The notes under the pieces are model-generated. The model searched no databases. It had not been told where the DNA came from and was given only the letters and a program-made list of their open reading frames with translations. Both the position numbers and the translations under genes were made by a program. A stretch of DNA of 49,697 nucleotides. Source: Piscinibacter sp. (GTDB lineage: Bacteria; Pseudomonadota; Gammaproteobacteria; Burkholderiales; Burkholderiaceae_C). Shown here one piece after another: positions 16,332-25,821 of this stretch (position 1 is its first letter; every line of letters starts with the position of its first letter). The stretch covers positions 1 to 49,697 of the forward strand of contig JAHBZL010000038.1 of assembly GCA_019635485.1 (NCBI GenBank), given 5' to 3'.

Positions 16332-17006
16332 TCAGCCCGCCGGTTCGAGATTCCTGCCGCGCAGCCGCGCCACCATGAAGCTCGCCGCCTGCGTCAGGTG
16401 CGAGCGCACCAGCGCCTCGGCGCGGGCGCCGTCGCCCTTGGCCACGGCCTTGAGGATGGCTTCGTGCTGGTCCCAGATGTCGCGTGGCTTCTCGTCGCTG
16501 ATCAGCACCTCGCCCATCACGCGCTGCGTGTAGGTGAGATGGGTCTCGAGCGCCGGGGCGATCAGCGGGTTGCCCGACAGCCCGTAGATGAACTCGTGGA
16601 ACTTCATGTCGGCGGCGATCATGCGTGCCACCGAGCCGGCGGCCACCGCCTTGCGGCCGGCCTCGATCAGTGCCGGGCCGGCCTTGGCGGCGCGTTCGGC
16701 GCCGAGCTCGGCCGCGCGGCGCGCGGCGAGTCCCTCGATGGCGGCGCGGATGTCGTACATGTGCTGCACGTGGTCCGGGTCCAGCGGCGCCACCAGCAGG
16801 CCGCGGCCGGGCGCATCCTGCAGCACGCCCTGGTTGCGCAGCAGCACCAGCGCCTGCTGCACCGGCTGGCGCGACACGCCCAGCGCCTGCGCGATCTGCT
16901 CCTGGATGATGCGGTCACCCGGCGCGAAGGCACCGGAGGCGATCTCCTGCAGGATCGCGTCGCGCACCTGCTCGACGAGGTTGGGCTGCGTGCTGAGGGC
17001 CTTCAT
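16332..17006 (-). CDS. GntR-family transcriptional regulator, FCD type
   Basis: A 224-residue DNA-binding regulator. The N-terminal winged helix-turn-helix spans about residues 8-75 (LVEQVRDAILQEIASGAFAP, then QALGVSRQPVQQALVLL). The all-helical FCD effector domain follows, with an Arg in IRAAIEG and His positions in MKFHEFIY, LETHLTYTQ and SHLTQAA likely to bind metal or a carboxylate ligand. It lies 40 bases downstream of, and in the same direction as, the acyl-CoA ligase gene. Its own leader carries a box shared with the ligase/ThDP-enzyme promoter region, so it probably represses itself and that pathway. The ligand is likely an organic acid or CoA ester of the pathway; this is inference. 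Confidence 0.92.
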   Translation of the reverse strand: MKALSTQPNLVEQVRDAILQEIASGAFAPGDRIIQEQIAQALGVSRQPVQQALVLLRNQGVLQDAPGRGLLVAPLDPDHVQHMYDIRAAIEGLAARRAAELGAERAAKAGPALIEAGRKAVAAGSVARMIAADMKFHEFIYGLSGNPLIAPALETHLTYTQRVMGEVLISDEKPRDIWDQHEAILKAVAKGDGARAEALVRSHLTQAASFMVARLRGRNLEPAG

Positions 17007-17025
17007 GGAATGCGGAATGCGGAGT
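17007..17025 (-). promoter_or_regulatory. Candidate GntR operator, copy C (autoregulation)
   Basis: Directly before the GntR start codon, the minus strand reads ACTCCGCATTCCGCATTCC. Its first 18 bases match the copies at 18674 and 18632 at most positions. A TAGACT -10-like hexamer lies just upstream at 17033-17038 on the same strand, so a bound regulator would block initiation. Confidence 0.5.
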
Positions 17026-17046
17026 TCCGCGTAGTCTAGCCCCGCC

Positions 17047-18600
<1,554 letters not shown>

Positions 18601-18631
18601 GGCGGGGCTCCGTCGATGCCGGCAGTTTAGA

Positions 18632-18691
18632 ACTCTGAATTCAAAATGCATCGGTGGAATCCCGCACTTTCGTACTCTGAATTCCGAATGC
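18632..18691. promoter_or_regulatory. Paired operator boxes between the divergent ligase and ThDP-enzyme genes
   Basis: Two direct copies, ACTCTGAATTCAAAATGC (18632-18649) and ACTCTGAATTCCGAATGC (18674-18691), start 42 bases apart, four helical turns. Each is adjacent to a -10-like hexamer: TAAACT on the minus strand beside the first copy, and TAGACT preceded by TGC on the plus strand beside the second. A third copy precedes the GntR gene. The GAATTC core is palindromic, as expected for a dimeric regulator. Confidence 0.6.
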
Positions 18692-18721
18692 TAGACTTGC
18701 GCACCTCCCGGGAGAGCCTCC

Positions 18722-20458
18722 ATGACCACCCCCGCCGTCACCGAAAAGAGCGCCGCCGCGCTGATCGCCCGATTCCTCAAGGCCCGCGGCGTCGACCGCG
18801 TGTTCGCCCTGTGCGGCGGGCACGTGATGCCGACCTGGATGCGGCTGGACGCCGAGGGCATCCGCATCGTCGACGTGCGCGACGAGCGTGCCGCCGTCTA
18901 CATGGCGCATGCCCACGCGGAGCTGACCGGCGGCCTCGGCGTGGCGCTGGTCACCGCCGGTCCGGGCGTGACCAACGCGATGACCGGCATCGCCAACGCC
19001 CACGTCTCGCGCGCGCCGGTGCTGGTGCTGTCGGGCACGCCGCCGCGCGCCCAGGAGAACCGCGGCGCGCTGCAGGACATGTCGCACATCGCCTTCGTCG
19101 CGCCGCTCACGCGCTACGCCCGCACCGTGCGCGAGCCGGACCTCGTGCTGCAGGAGCTCGACGAGGCGGTCTCGCGCGCCCTCGGTCAAGGCGGCGAGCC
19201 GGGGCCGGTGTTCCTGGACTTCCCGGTCGACACGCTGCGCGCCGAAGTCTCGGCGGCGGTGCAATTGCCCGAACGATTCGTGCCGCCCGCGAAGCCGCGG
19301 CTGCTGCCGAACCCCGACGCCGTCAACGCCGCCGTCGACGTGCTGTGGCGCGCGAAGCGGCCGCTGGTGATCTCCGGCCGCGGTGCGCGCGGCGCCGGAG
19401 CGGAACTGCGCCAGCTGCTGGAGCGCACCGGCGCCGTCTACCTCGATACCGGCGAGAGCCGCGGCCTGATCGGCGATGACCATCCGTCGGTGGTGGCGGC
19501 GATGCGCGGCGCCGTGATGCAGCAGGCCGACGTGATCGTCACCCTCGGCCGCAAGCTCGACTTCCAGCTTGCCTATGGTTCGCCGGCGGTGTTCGGCGAA
19601 GCGAAGTTCGTGCGCATCGCCGACACCGCGGCCGAACTGCGCGACAACCGCCGGGGTGCGGCGGAGATCCTGGCCACGCCGGCCGAGGCACTGAAGGCGA
19701 TGCTGGCCGCCGCCGGCGACCGCGCGCCCGCGACCGACCGCGCCTGGGCGGCCGAGACGCGGCGCCAGCACCTCGCCCGCGCCGACAAGCTGGTCACCTC
19801 GATGGCCACGGCGGCGCCGGGCCGGGACGGCCGGATGCACCCCAATCGCCTCGTCGCCGCGCTGCGCGACGCGTTGCCGGCCGATGCCGTGGTGGTGGCC
19901 GACGGTGGCGACTTCCTCAGCTTCGCGCGCGTCGGGCTGCCGGCCTCGACCTACCTCGACCCGGGTTCGCTGGGCTGCATCGGCGTCGGCACGCCGTTCG
20001 GCGTGGCCGCGGCGCTGGCCTGCCCGGGGCGGATGGTGCTGGTCGCCACCGGCGATGGCGCGTTCGGCTTCAACGCGATGGAGATCGACACCGCGGTGCG
20101 CCACCGGGCGCCGGTGCTGATCGCGGTGGCCAACAACGGCAGCTGGGCGATCGAGGTGCGCGACCAGCAGGAGACGCACGGCAAGGTGGTCGGCACGCGG
20201 CTGCAGTTCGCCGACCACGCGGCGATGGCGCGGGCCTTCGGCGCGCACGGCGAGCGGGTCGAGCGCGCGGAGGACCTCCCCGGCGCCATCGCCCGCGCGA
20301 AGGCGGCACTGGCCGAGGGCCGGCCGGCGCTGCTGGACGTGCTGGTCACGCCGGAGGCCGCGTCGTCGGACGCCAAGTCGGGCCTCGCCTGGGTGCCCGA
20401 CCTGCAGGCGCTGGCCGCCTGGGACGATGCCGAGCGTGCCTGGCGCGCCCGCCGCTGA
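18722..20458 (+). CDS. Thiamine-diphosphate-dependent lyase/decarboxylase, acetolactate synthase superfamily
   Basis: A 578-residue three-domain ThDP enzyme. The PYR domain carries the cofactor-activating Glu55 in DVRDERAAVYMAHA and the GPGVTNAMTGIANA signature. The central Rossmann-like domain covers about 195-330. The PP domain has the metal/ThDP motif GDG (444-446), 24 residues, then NN (471-472). The segment GAFGFNAMEID resembles oxalyl-CoA decarboxylases and 2-hydroxyacyl-CoA lyases more than true acetolactate synthases, and there is no adjacent small regulatory subunit, so valine/isoleucine synthesis is unlikely. With a divergent acyl-CoA ligase sharing its operators, cleavage or decarboxylation of a CoA ester is a reasonable guess. 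GGAG lies upstream of ATG 18722. Confidence 0.85.
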   Translation: MTTPAVTEKSAAALIARFLKARGVDRVFALCGGHVMPTWMRLDAEGIRIVDVRDERAAVYMAHAHAELTGGLGVALVTAGPGVTNAMTGIANAHVSRAPVLVLSGTPPRAQENRGALQDMSHIAFVAPLTRYARTVREPDLVLQELDEAVSRALGQGGEPGPVFLDFPVDTLRAEVSAAVQLPERFVPPAKPRLLPNPDAVNAAVDVLWRAKRPLVISGRGARGAGAELRQLLERTGAVYLDTGESRGLIGDDHPSVVAAMRGAVMQQADVIVTLGRKLDFQLAYGSPAVFGEAKFVRIADTAAELRDNRRGAAEILATPAEALKAMLAAAGDRAPATDRAWAAETRRQHLARADKLVTSMATAAPGRDGRMHPNRLVAALRDALPADAVVVADGGDFLSFARVGLPASTYLDPGSLGCIGVGTPFGVAAALACPGRMVLVATGDGAFGFNAMEIDTAVRHRAPVLIAVANNGSWAIEVRDQQETHGKVVGTRLQFADHAAMARAFGAHGERVERAEDLPGAIARAKAALAEGRPALLDVLVTPEAASSDAKSGLAWVPDLQALAAWDDAERAWRARR

Positions 20459-20526
20459 ACAAGCGGACGAGTCCATGCCGATCCTGGTCATCCACCTGCG
20501 GACGCGCTGAAGCAGACTCGGGCTCC

Positions 20527-21423
20527 ATGGCCGAAACGATCGACGCGTTTTCAGTCGGGCTCCCGGGCGCCGGCCTGCAGGTCCATGGCCTGCAGGCCGG
20601 CCGCGCTGCGGTGCCCCTCCTGCTGCTGCACGGCTGGCCGGAGTGGTCGCATGCGTGGCGTCCGGTCATGAGCCGGCTCGCGCACCGATTCGAGCTGATG
20701 GCGCCGGACCTGCGTGGCTTCGGCGACACCGAACCCGCGGTGCTCGCGCCGAGCCGCGACGCGGGCCCCGATCGTCACGCGGCGGATCTGCTCGAGCTGG
20801 CCGATGCGCGTGGATGGAGCCGCTTCGGCGTCGTCTCGCACGACGTCGGCTCCTTCGTCGCGCAGGCGCTCGCCCGGCGCGCCCCCGAGCGTGTCAGCGG
20901 GCTCTTCTTCTTCAACTGCGCCTATCCCGGCATCGGCGCACGCTGGTTCGCGCCGCGCCAGGTCGGCGAGGTCTGGTACCAGTTCTTCCACCAGCTGCCC
21001 TGGGCGGCGGAACTGGTCGGCTCCTCGCGCGAGGCCTGCCGGATCTACCTGCGCCACTTCCTGTCGCACTGGTCGCACCAGCAGGGCTGGATCGAGCCCG
21101 CACTCGACACCTGGGTCGACCACTTCATGAAACCGGGGCGGCTGCAGGGCGGCTTCAACTGGTATGGCAGCGTGTACGAGGCCCGCCTGGCGGTGATCGA
21201 AGGGCGCACGCCGCCGACCGCGCCGATCGCGCTGCCCACGCGCGTGCTGTGGGGCGCGCACGACCCGGTGCTGAAGGCCGAGTGGGCCGACCGGCTGGGC
21301 GAATTCTTCACCGACCTCCAGTTCGACGTGCAGCCCGAGGCCGGGCACTTCGTGCACCTCGAGCAGCCCGAGGTCGCGGCCGAGGCGATCGCCAGCTTCT
21401 TCGAGCGCCCGGCCGCGCGCTGA
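20527..21423 (+). CDS. Alpha/beta hydrolase with Asp nucleophile, epoxide hydrolase/dehalogenase-like
   Basis: A 298-residue cytoplasmic hydrolase. It has the HGWPEWSHAW oxyanion segment, LRGFGDTE, the nucleophile elbow SHDVGS with Asp in place of Ser, LWGAHDPVL with the acid region, and the catalytic His in EAGHFVHLEQPE. An Asp nucleophile together with HGWP and a lid FNWY tyrosine fits epoxide hydrolase or haloacetate dehalogenase chemistry rather than an esterase. It starts 68 bases after the ThDP enzyme on the same strand and may belong to the same catabolic unit. Confidence 0.85.
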   Translation: MAETIDAFSVGLPGAGLQVHGLQAGRAAVPLLLLHGWPEWSHAWRPVMSRLAHRFELMAPDLRGFGDTEPAVLAPSRDAGPDRHAADLLELADARGWSRFGVVSHDVGSFVAQALARRAPERVSGLFFFNCAYPGIGARWFAPRQVGEVWYQFFHQLPWAAELVGSSREACRIYLRHFLSHWSHQQGWIEPALDTWVDHFMKPGRLQGGFNWYGSVYEARLAVIEGRTPPTAPIALPTRVLWGAHDPVLKAEWADRLGEFFTDLQFDVQPEAGHFVHLEQPEVAAEAIASFFERPAAR

Positions 21424-21513
21424 ATCCGTCATGACCGACGCCATCGTCATGCCAGTGGTACCCGGGCCAGGCGGGCGATGCCGCATCGCCCGCAGCCCCT
21501 TCGTGCAGGGGCT

Positions 21514-22446
21514 CTAGACCGCGCCCAGGCGCCAGGGGTGCCCCTTGTCGGCCGCATCGCGCTGACGGAAGGCCTTGGGTGACACACCCACCGTGCGCTT
21601 GAAGACCTTGGAGAAGCTGAAGGCATCCTGGTAGCCCACCTCGGTGGCCACGGTCTCCAGCTTGTGGTCGGTTTCCGCCAGCAGGCGCATGGCACGCTGC
21701 ATGCGCAGCACGCGCAGATGGTTCAGCGGCGTGTCGCCCATGGCGTCGCGGAAGCGTTCGGCCAGCGCGGTGCGCGACAGGCCGGCCTGCTGCGCCAGGT
21801 CGTCCAGCGTCCAGTGATCGGCGCTCCGCTCGTGCATCAAGGTCAGCGCGCGCCGCACCTGCGGGTCGCGCACGGCATGGCTCCAGCCGTGGCCGGCCTG
21901 CCCGCGCTCGGCGGCGATCTCGCGCAGGGCATAGGTGAACACCGCGTCCAGCAGCGCCTGCACGATGGTGTCGGTGCCCGGCTCGGCCGCGCGGATCTCC
22001 TGCTCCATCAGCCCGGCGGCCAGCGCCAGCGGCCCCAGGCGCGGGCGCGTCTCGGCGCGCAGCACGGTCCAGGGTGGCAGCTCCGCGAAGAAGGGGTGCA
22101 GCGGCGTGTTCCAGAGCTGGTAGGCCCCGCCCACCACGACGCTGGTGCCCGCCTGGCCCGGGCCGAGTTCGTGCGTGATGGTCTGCGGCTGCAGGCCGGT
22201 CAGTCGCGGCCCGACGCTCAGCGCATGGTCGCAACCGCGCGCCATCACGGCCACGTCGCCAGTGGCCAGCGCCAGCGGTTCAGCCAGCGTGGGCGCATGC
22301 ACGTGCACCGGCCCCTGCACCACCACATGGAGCCCGATGCTCCGGTCGCACGGGAAACGCAGCGCCACGTCGGACGGAATGGCGCGCAGACCGAGCACGC
22401 GGCGGCGCAGGCCGGCGTCCTGAAGAATGTCTGATAGCAAGTCCAT
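21514..22446 (-). CDS. AraC-family transcriptional regulator with cupin-type sensor domain
   Basis: A 310-residue regulator. The N-terminal AraC-binding/cupin_6-type domain (about 1-190) has the FPCDRSIGLHVVVQGPVHVH and LATGDVAVMARGCDH segments. The C-terminal double helix-turn-helix (about 205-300) has LDDLAQQAGLSRTALAERFR and VATEVGYQDAFSFSKVFKR, then VGVSPKAFR. ATG 22446 begins the conserved domain; earlier in-frame starts run into the divergent promoter. It diverges from an NmrA-type reductase gene with a TGGACAT/ATGTCCA inverted repeat between them. AraC proteins of this class commonly activate an adjacent divergent oxidoreductase. Confidence 0.92.
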   Translation of the reverse strand: MDLLSDILQDAGLRRRVLGLRAIPSDVALRFPCDRSIGLHVVVQGPVHVHAPTLAEPLALATGDVAVMARGCDHALSVGPRLTGLQPQTITHELGPGQAGTSVVVGGAYQLWNTPLHPFFAELPPWTVLRAETRPRLGPLALAAGLMEQEIRAAEPGTDTIVQALLDAVFTYALREIAAERGQAGHGWSHAVRDPQVRRALTLMHERSADHWTLDDLAQQAGLSRTALAERFRDAMGDTPLNHLRVLRMQRAMRLLAETDHKLETVATEVGYQDAFSFSKVFKRTVGVSPKAFRQRDAADKGHPWRLGAV

Positions 22447-22456
22447 GCAGGACGAT

Positions 22457-22483
22457 TGGACATGAAAACTGAACGAATGTCCA
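22457..22483. promoter_or_regulatory. Inverted repeat TGGACAT-N13-ATGTCCA, candidate AraC operator
   Basis: Perfect 7-base arms at 22457-22463 and 22477-22483, two helical turns apart centre to centre, lie 10 bases upstream of the AraC start and 63 bases upstream of the reductase start. Position and symmetry suit an AraC-dimer site that controls both genes. Confidence 0.55.
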
Positions 22484-22546
22484 TTTCGGGTTCCGTGGCG
22501 GACCGGCAGGATGCGAAGCATCGCAACCCCAATCCCGGAGCACTCC

Positions 22547-23380
22547 ATGTCCCGCATCCTCGTCGTCGGCGCCAGTGGCACCGTCGGAACCGAACTCTCT
22601 CGCCTGCTCGCCGCTCAGGGCGAGACGGTGGTCAAGGCCACCAGCCGCCAGCCCGGCGCCGCCGATCAGGTGCGGCTGGATCTCGTCAGCCGGGCCGGCC
22701 TGAAGGAGGCGTTCGATGGCATCGACCGCGCCTTCTTCCTGGCCCCGCCGGGGCATGCCGACCAGGAAGCGCTGCTGGCTCCGCTGATCGACGAGGCGCG
22801 GTCCCGCGGCCTGACGAAGGTGGTGCTGATGACGGCGATGGGCGCCAACGCCGACGAGAACGCGCCGATGCGCAAGGCCGAACGCCGGCTGGAGGCCTCG
22901 GGCCTGGCCTACAACATCATCCGGCCGAACTGGTTCATGCAGAACTTCAACAGCTTCTGGCTGCATGGCATCCAGACGGCGGGCCAGATCTTTCTGCCCG
23001 TGGGCAGCGCCAAGGGCAGCTTCATCGACGCGCGCGACATCGCGGCGGTGGCCGCCCGGCTGCTGACCGGCGACGCCTTCGCCAACCGCGACTTCGACCT
23101 CACCGGCCCACGCGCGCTCGACCACACGGAAGCGGCGGCCATCCTGACGCAGGTTACCGGCAAGGCGATCGGATTCACAGACATCACGCCCGAGGCCATG
23201 CTGGAGGGCCTGCTGGGTGCGGGGCTGCCGAAGGACTATGCGGCCTTCATGGTGCTGATCCTGGGCTACTTCAAGGCCGGCTATGCCGAGCGCACCACCG
23301 ACGCCGTGCTGCAGATCACCGGGCAGGCGCCGCGCACGTTCGAGCAGTACGCGAAGGACTACCGGGCCAGCTGGGTCTGA
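22547..23380 (+). CDS. NmrA-type NAD(P)-binding reductase, atypical SDR
   Basis: A 277-residue Rossmann-fold protein of the NmrA/quinone-reductase group. The dinucleotide motif GASGTVG (residues 8-14) follows MSRILVV. It has VVLMTAMGAN in place of a catalytic Ser-Tyr-Lys site, and IIRPNWFMQNF, FIDARDIAAVAARLL and DLTGPRALDHTEAAAIL are typical of the family. It may reduce a quinone or azo compound, or act as a redox sensor. ATG 22547 has GGAG 6 bases upstream. It diverges from the AraC regulator and is followed by a strong hairpin. Confidence 0.9.
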   Translation: MSRILVVGASGTVGTELSRLLAAQGETVVKATSRQPGAADQVRLDLVSRAGLKEAFDGIDRAFFLAPPGHADQEALLAPLIDEARSRGLTKVVLMTAMGANADENAPMRKAERRLEASGLAYNIIRPNWFMQNFNSFWLHGIQTAGQIFLPVGSAKGSFIDARDIAAVAARLLTGDAFANRDFDLTGPRALDHTEAAAILTQVTGKAIGFTDITPEAMLEGLLGAGLPKDYAAFMVLILGYFKAGYAERTTDAVLQITGQAPRTFEQYAKDYRASWV

Positions 23381-23390
23381 TCGGCGGCGG

Positions 23391-23421
23391 TCGGAGGGCT
23401 GGGAAACCTAGAGCCCTCCGA
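23391..23421. terminator. Hairpin between convergent genes
   Basis: Perfect 10-base arms TCGGAGGGCT and AGCCCTCCGA with an 11-base loop lie between the reductase stop (23380) and the lipoprotein stop (23408); the right arm is inside the last codons of the lipoprotein. There is no T-run, so termination strength is uncertain. Confidence 0.5.
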
Positions 23422-25663
23422 TGACATACAGCGCAGCGTTCCCGGTGCCCTGCACCCAGGCGCGCACGGCAACGGTATCGCTCCCAAGTGCAATGACCTG
23501 TCTGTCCACCCCCGACGTTGCGGGCCAGCGTGAGTCGGAAAGGCGCAATCGCCTTGAACCCACCAGATCGGTGCCCCCACTGGCCCCGGCACGGGGAGCC
23601 AATCGATCGACTTCCAGGAAGCTGCTGGCACCGGTGACCCCGTAACCCACGCGCTCGCTGCGCAGTGTCACGCTCTGATAGGGTATCGCAACGTAGCCAC
23701 CGAAACTTGCGGCCTCCTCCGGCGTCATGATCCAGCCGGCCTGAGTACCATCGGTCGAGAATGGTGCATAAGCCTCGTTGTTGTGAACAAGGCCTGCGGA
23801 GTAGAAAGTGGTATCGAACCTCCAGGTCGGAGGCATCAGCACCCGGCCGATTTCGATGAGTGAACTTCCGTCGTAGCGGTAACGCTGCAATTCATTCGAC
23901 GTGGTCCGGGAGTTGTACGCCACCAATTCGTCGGCGCTGGCAAAGGTCGAACTGCTGATGCTTCGCACATCGGGATAGAACTCACCGACCGCGGCGCGCC
24001 GCGTCCCGCCTTGATACACCATCAGCGTGGTCTCGGATGTCAGCGTGATGGCCACGGTATCCGTGTCGGCCGGAGAAACGGCGATGTCCAGCACCGGCTT
24101 CGCCAGTCCAGTCACCTTCCAGCGAGGGCCTCCGACCTGCCCGATGTCGACACGTTGGAAGCCGCGTTCCTGTGGCAGCGCCACATAGGCGACGCTGCCC
24201 TTGGCCGAGACGAAGACTCCCGAGGGCTCGCTGGACAAGAGATGCCGCGATTCGACCGCCCCATCGCTTGGGCGGATGACGACCAGCGAATTGCCTTCGG
24301 CAGTACCCGCCGATGCGGGCACGATGCCAATGATGCGGTCTCGTTCGGGGTCGTAGGCGATCGAACTGAGTGGACTTGTCGTCGTGAGTACAGATACCCC
24401 TTCGGAAGCCGCTGTCTGCAGCTGGACTGCAGGAGCCTGAATCGGCACGGCCATTTCCAGATCGAGGACGACCAGGTTGCTTCTGCCTTTCGTGGGTTGC
24501 ACGAGTTGAACGGCAATGCGTCCGTGGCCAGCCTCCTGCAACTGCGCCATGTCCGGGCGATAGCCATCCCTCACTTGCAGCTCAGCCAGCGGCAGCGTCA
24601 TTTGACGACTGCGGGCGAAGCGACCGACGCGATGCTCCACGGCGACGAGTTCGAAACCGCCGACTACGTCGACCGATCGAAGCGTGACCTCACCAATCGT
24701 ACCGAGATCGGGCAACGACACCAGCTGCCCGCCCAGTGCGGCGATGCGCGCTTCGCCGCGATAGGCCACAGGGTCCAGTACCAATCCGGTGCTGAGCAGG
24801 ATTTGATCGCCCAAGGTCTGCAGGGTACCCCATAGTCCATAGCCCTCGACACCAGGGAAGAGGGCTGTCAGCGTCTTGTCGGAGATCAGAATTTTCTGGA
24901 TGGCGCCATCAAGGGAGGCGCTCTCGGCGGTGATCAGTGTCGCTGCGTCGCTGAAAACAATGTCCGTCGCCAGGAAATTGAGTTCGCTGCTCGTCTCCAG
25001 GGTCTGCGGCCACTTGACGCCGTCCTCCCAGATCGCGAGCCGATGAAAGTAGGGGAAGCCATCCTCGCGCACGCGGCTCGTCGAGACGGCCACGGTCGAA
25101 CTGGTGCCAGGCCGCACGGCCAAGGATGACGGGTAGAAGCCGCTTCCCACACCTTCCGTGACGTCGAAGTAGCGCACCGCAGAGCGTGCGGCCAGGTCGA
25201 ATTGAAGGACCTGCCCTCCGCGCACGCCGACGAACAGCGTCGACTGATCCGCCGAAATCGCCATGGCTGTGGCCTGAGACGGCAACGGCAGGCTCCAGGT
25301 CGTCTCAAGGGTCTCCGGGGAAAGGGCCATCAGCGCGTACTGGCCCGTCGCGGACGGAGCTCCGACCATCAACGCGTTGCGTTGGCGGTCGTAGCGCATC
25401 GCATCGATTCGGATCGACCGTGTCGCAACGGCGTTCACTTCGGGCCAGGCGACGGAAGCATCGCTTCCACTGATGCCGATCTCGACGGTATCGATAGTGA
25501 CGGGGGGGGCCGGCGTGACCGGTGGCACTGGTGTGACCGGTGGAGGGGTAGAGCCGCCACCGGGGGGTGCCGAGGAGTCGGAGCTGCCTCCACCTCCTCC
25601 GCAACCGGCTGCCAGCAGGCATGTCAACACCCAGGCCCGACCAAAGAATTGGCGCCGTTGCAA
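23408..25663 (-). CDS. Large beta-propeller-like lipoprotein, TTG start
   Basis: A 751-residue exported protein. The start is taken as TTG at 25663: it has an excellent ribosome binding site (GGGAGG, 6 bases upstream) and yields a compact lipoprotein signal LQRRQFFGRAWVLTCLLAAGC with the lipobox LAAGC and Cys21. The only in-frame ATG (25732) adds 23 residues lacking any such feature. RRQFF resembles a twin-arginine motif, so Tat export is possible. Next come a Gly/Ser run and a Pro/Thr linker, then about 680 residues of beta-rich sequence with recurring blade-like strands (FVGVRGGQVLQFDLAARS, SVAYVALPQERGFQRVDIGQ), suggesting one or two propellers. Function is unknown; surface display or cell-envelope binding is likely. 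Confidence 0.8.
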   Translation of the reverse strand: MQRRQFFGRAWVLTCLLAAGCGGGGGSSDSSAPPGGGSTPPPVTPVPPVTPAPPVTIDTVEIGISGSDASVAWPEVNAVATRSIRIDAMRYDRQRNALMVGAPSATGQYALMALSPETLETTWSLPLPSQATAMAISADQSTLFVGVRGGQVLQFDLAARSAVRYFDVTEGVGSGFYPSSLAVRPGTSSTVAVSTSRVREDGFPYFHRLAIWEDGVKWPQTLETSSELNFLATDIVFSDAATLITAESASLDGAIQKILISDKTLTALFPGVEGYGLWGTLQTLGDQILLSTGLVLDPVAYRGEARIAALGGQLVSLPDLGTIGEVTLRSVDVVGGFELVAVEHRVGRFARSRQMTLPLAELQVRDGYRPDMAQLQEAGHGRIAVQLVQPTKGRSNLVVLDLEMAVPIQAPAVQLQTAASEGVSVLTTTSPLSSIAYDPERDRIIGIVPASAGTAEGNSLVVIRPSDGAVESRHLLSSEPSGVFVSAKGSVAYVALPQERGFQRVDIGQVGGPRWKVTGLAKPVLDIAVSPADTDTVAITLTSETTLMVYQGGTRRAAVGEFYPDVRSISSSTFASADELVAYNSRTTSNELQRYRYDGSSLIEIGRVLMPPTWRFDTTFYSAGLVHNNEAYAPFSTDGTQAGWIMTPEEAASFGGYVAIPYQSVTLRSERVGYGVTGASSFLEVDRLAPRAGASGGTDLVGSRRLRLSDSRWPATSGVDRQVIALGSDTVAVRAWVQGTGNAALYVIGGL

Positions 25664-25669
25664 CGCAGT

Positions 25670-25675
25670 CCTCCC
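25670..25675 (-). promoter_or_regulatory. Ribosome binding site that decides a TTG start
   Basis: GGGAGG on the minus strand, six bases before TTG 25663, is one of the best Shine-Dalgarno matches in the window and is the main reason for preferring this start over ATG 25732. Confidence 0.75.
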
Positions 25676-25821
25676 TGATTGAACACCGCAGGACCGCTGC
25701 CCGGCGCCACGGGTTGCCCATTCTGCCCGCACCGGCTACCGGCACGATCAGCGCTGATGCACTGGCGAACAGCCGAGGCGCTTGCCGGGCAGGAGCCTGC
25801 CGCGCGGGCTGCCGGGCCAGC

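Noticed and set aside
18722-20458. Calling the ThDP enzyme acetolactate synthase (ilvB)
   Set aside because: No small subunit gene, GFNAMEID-type PP domain, and operators shared with a catabolic CoA ligase argue against amino-acid synthesis.
25747-25758. ATCAGCGCTGAT palindrome between the dehydratase stop and the lipoprotein start as an operator
   Set aside because: Only 12 bases, single copy, no regulator gene beside it and poorly placed for either gene; likely chance.
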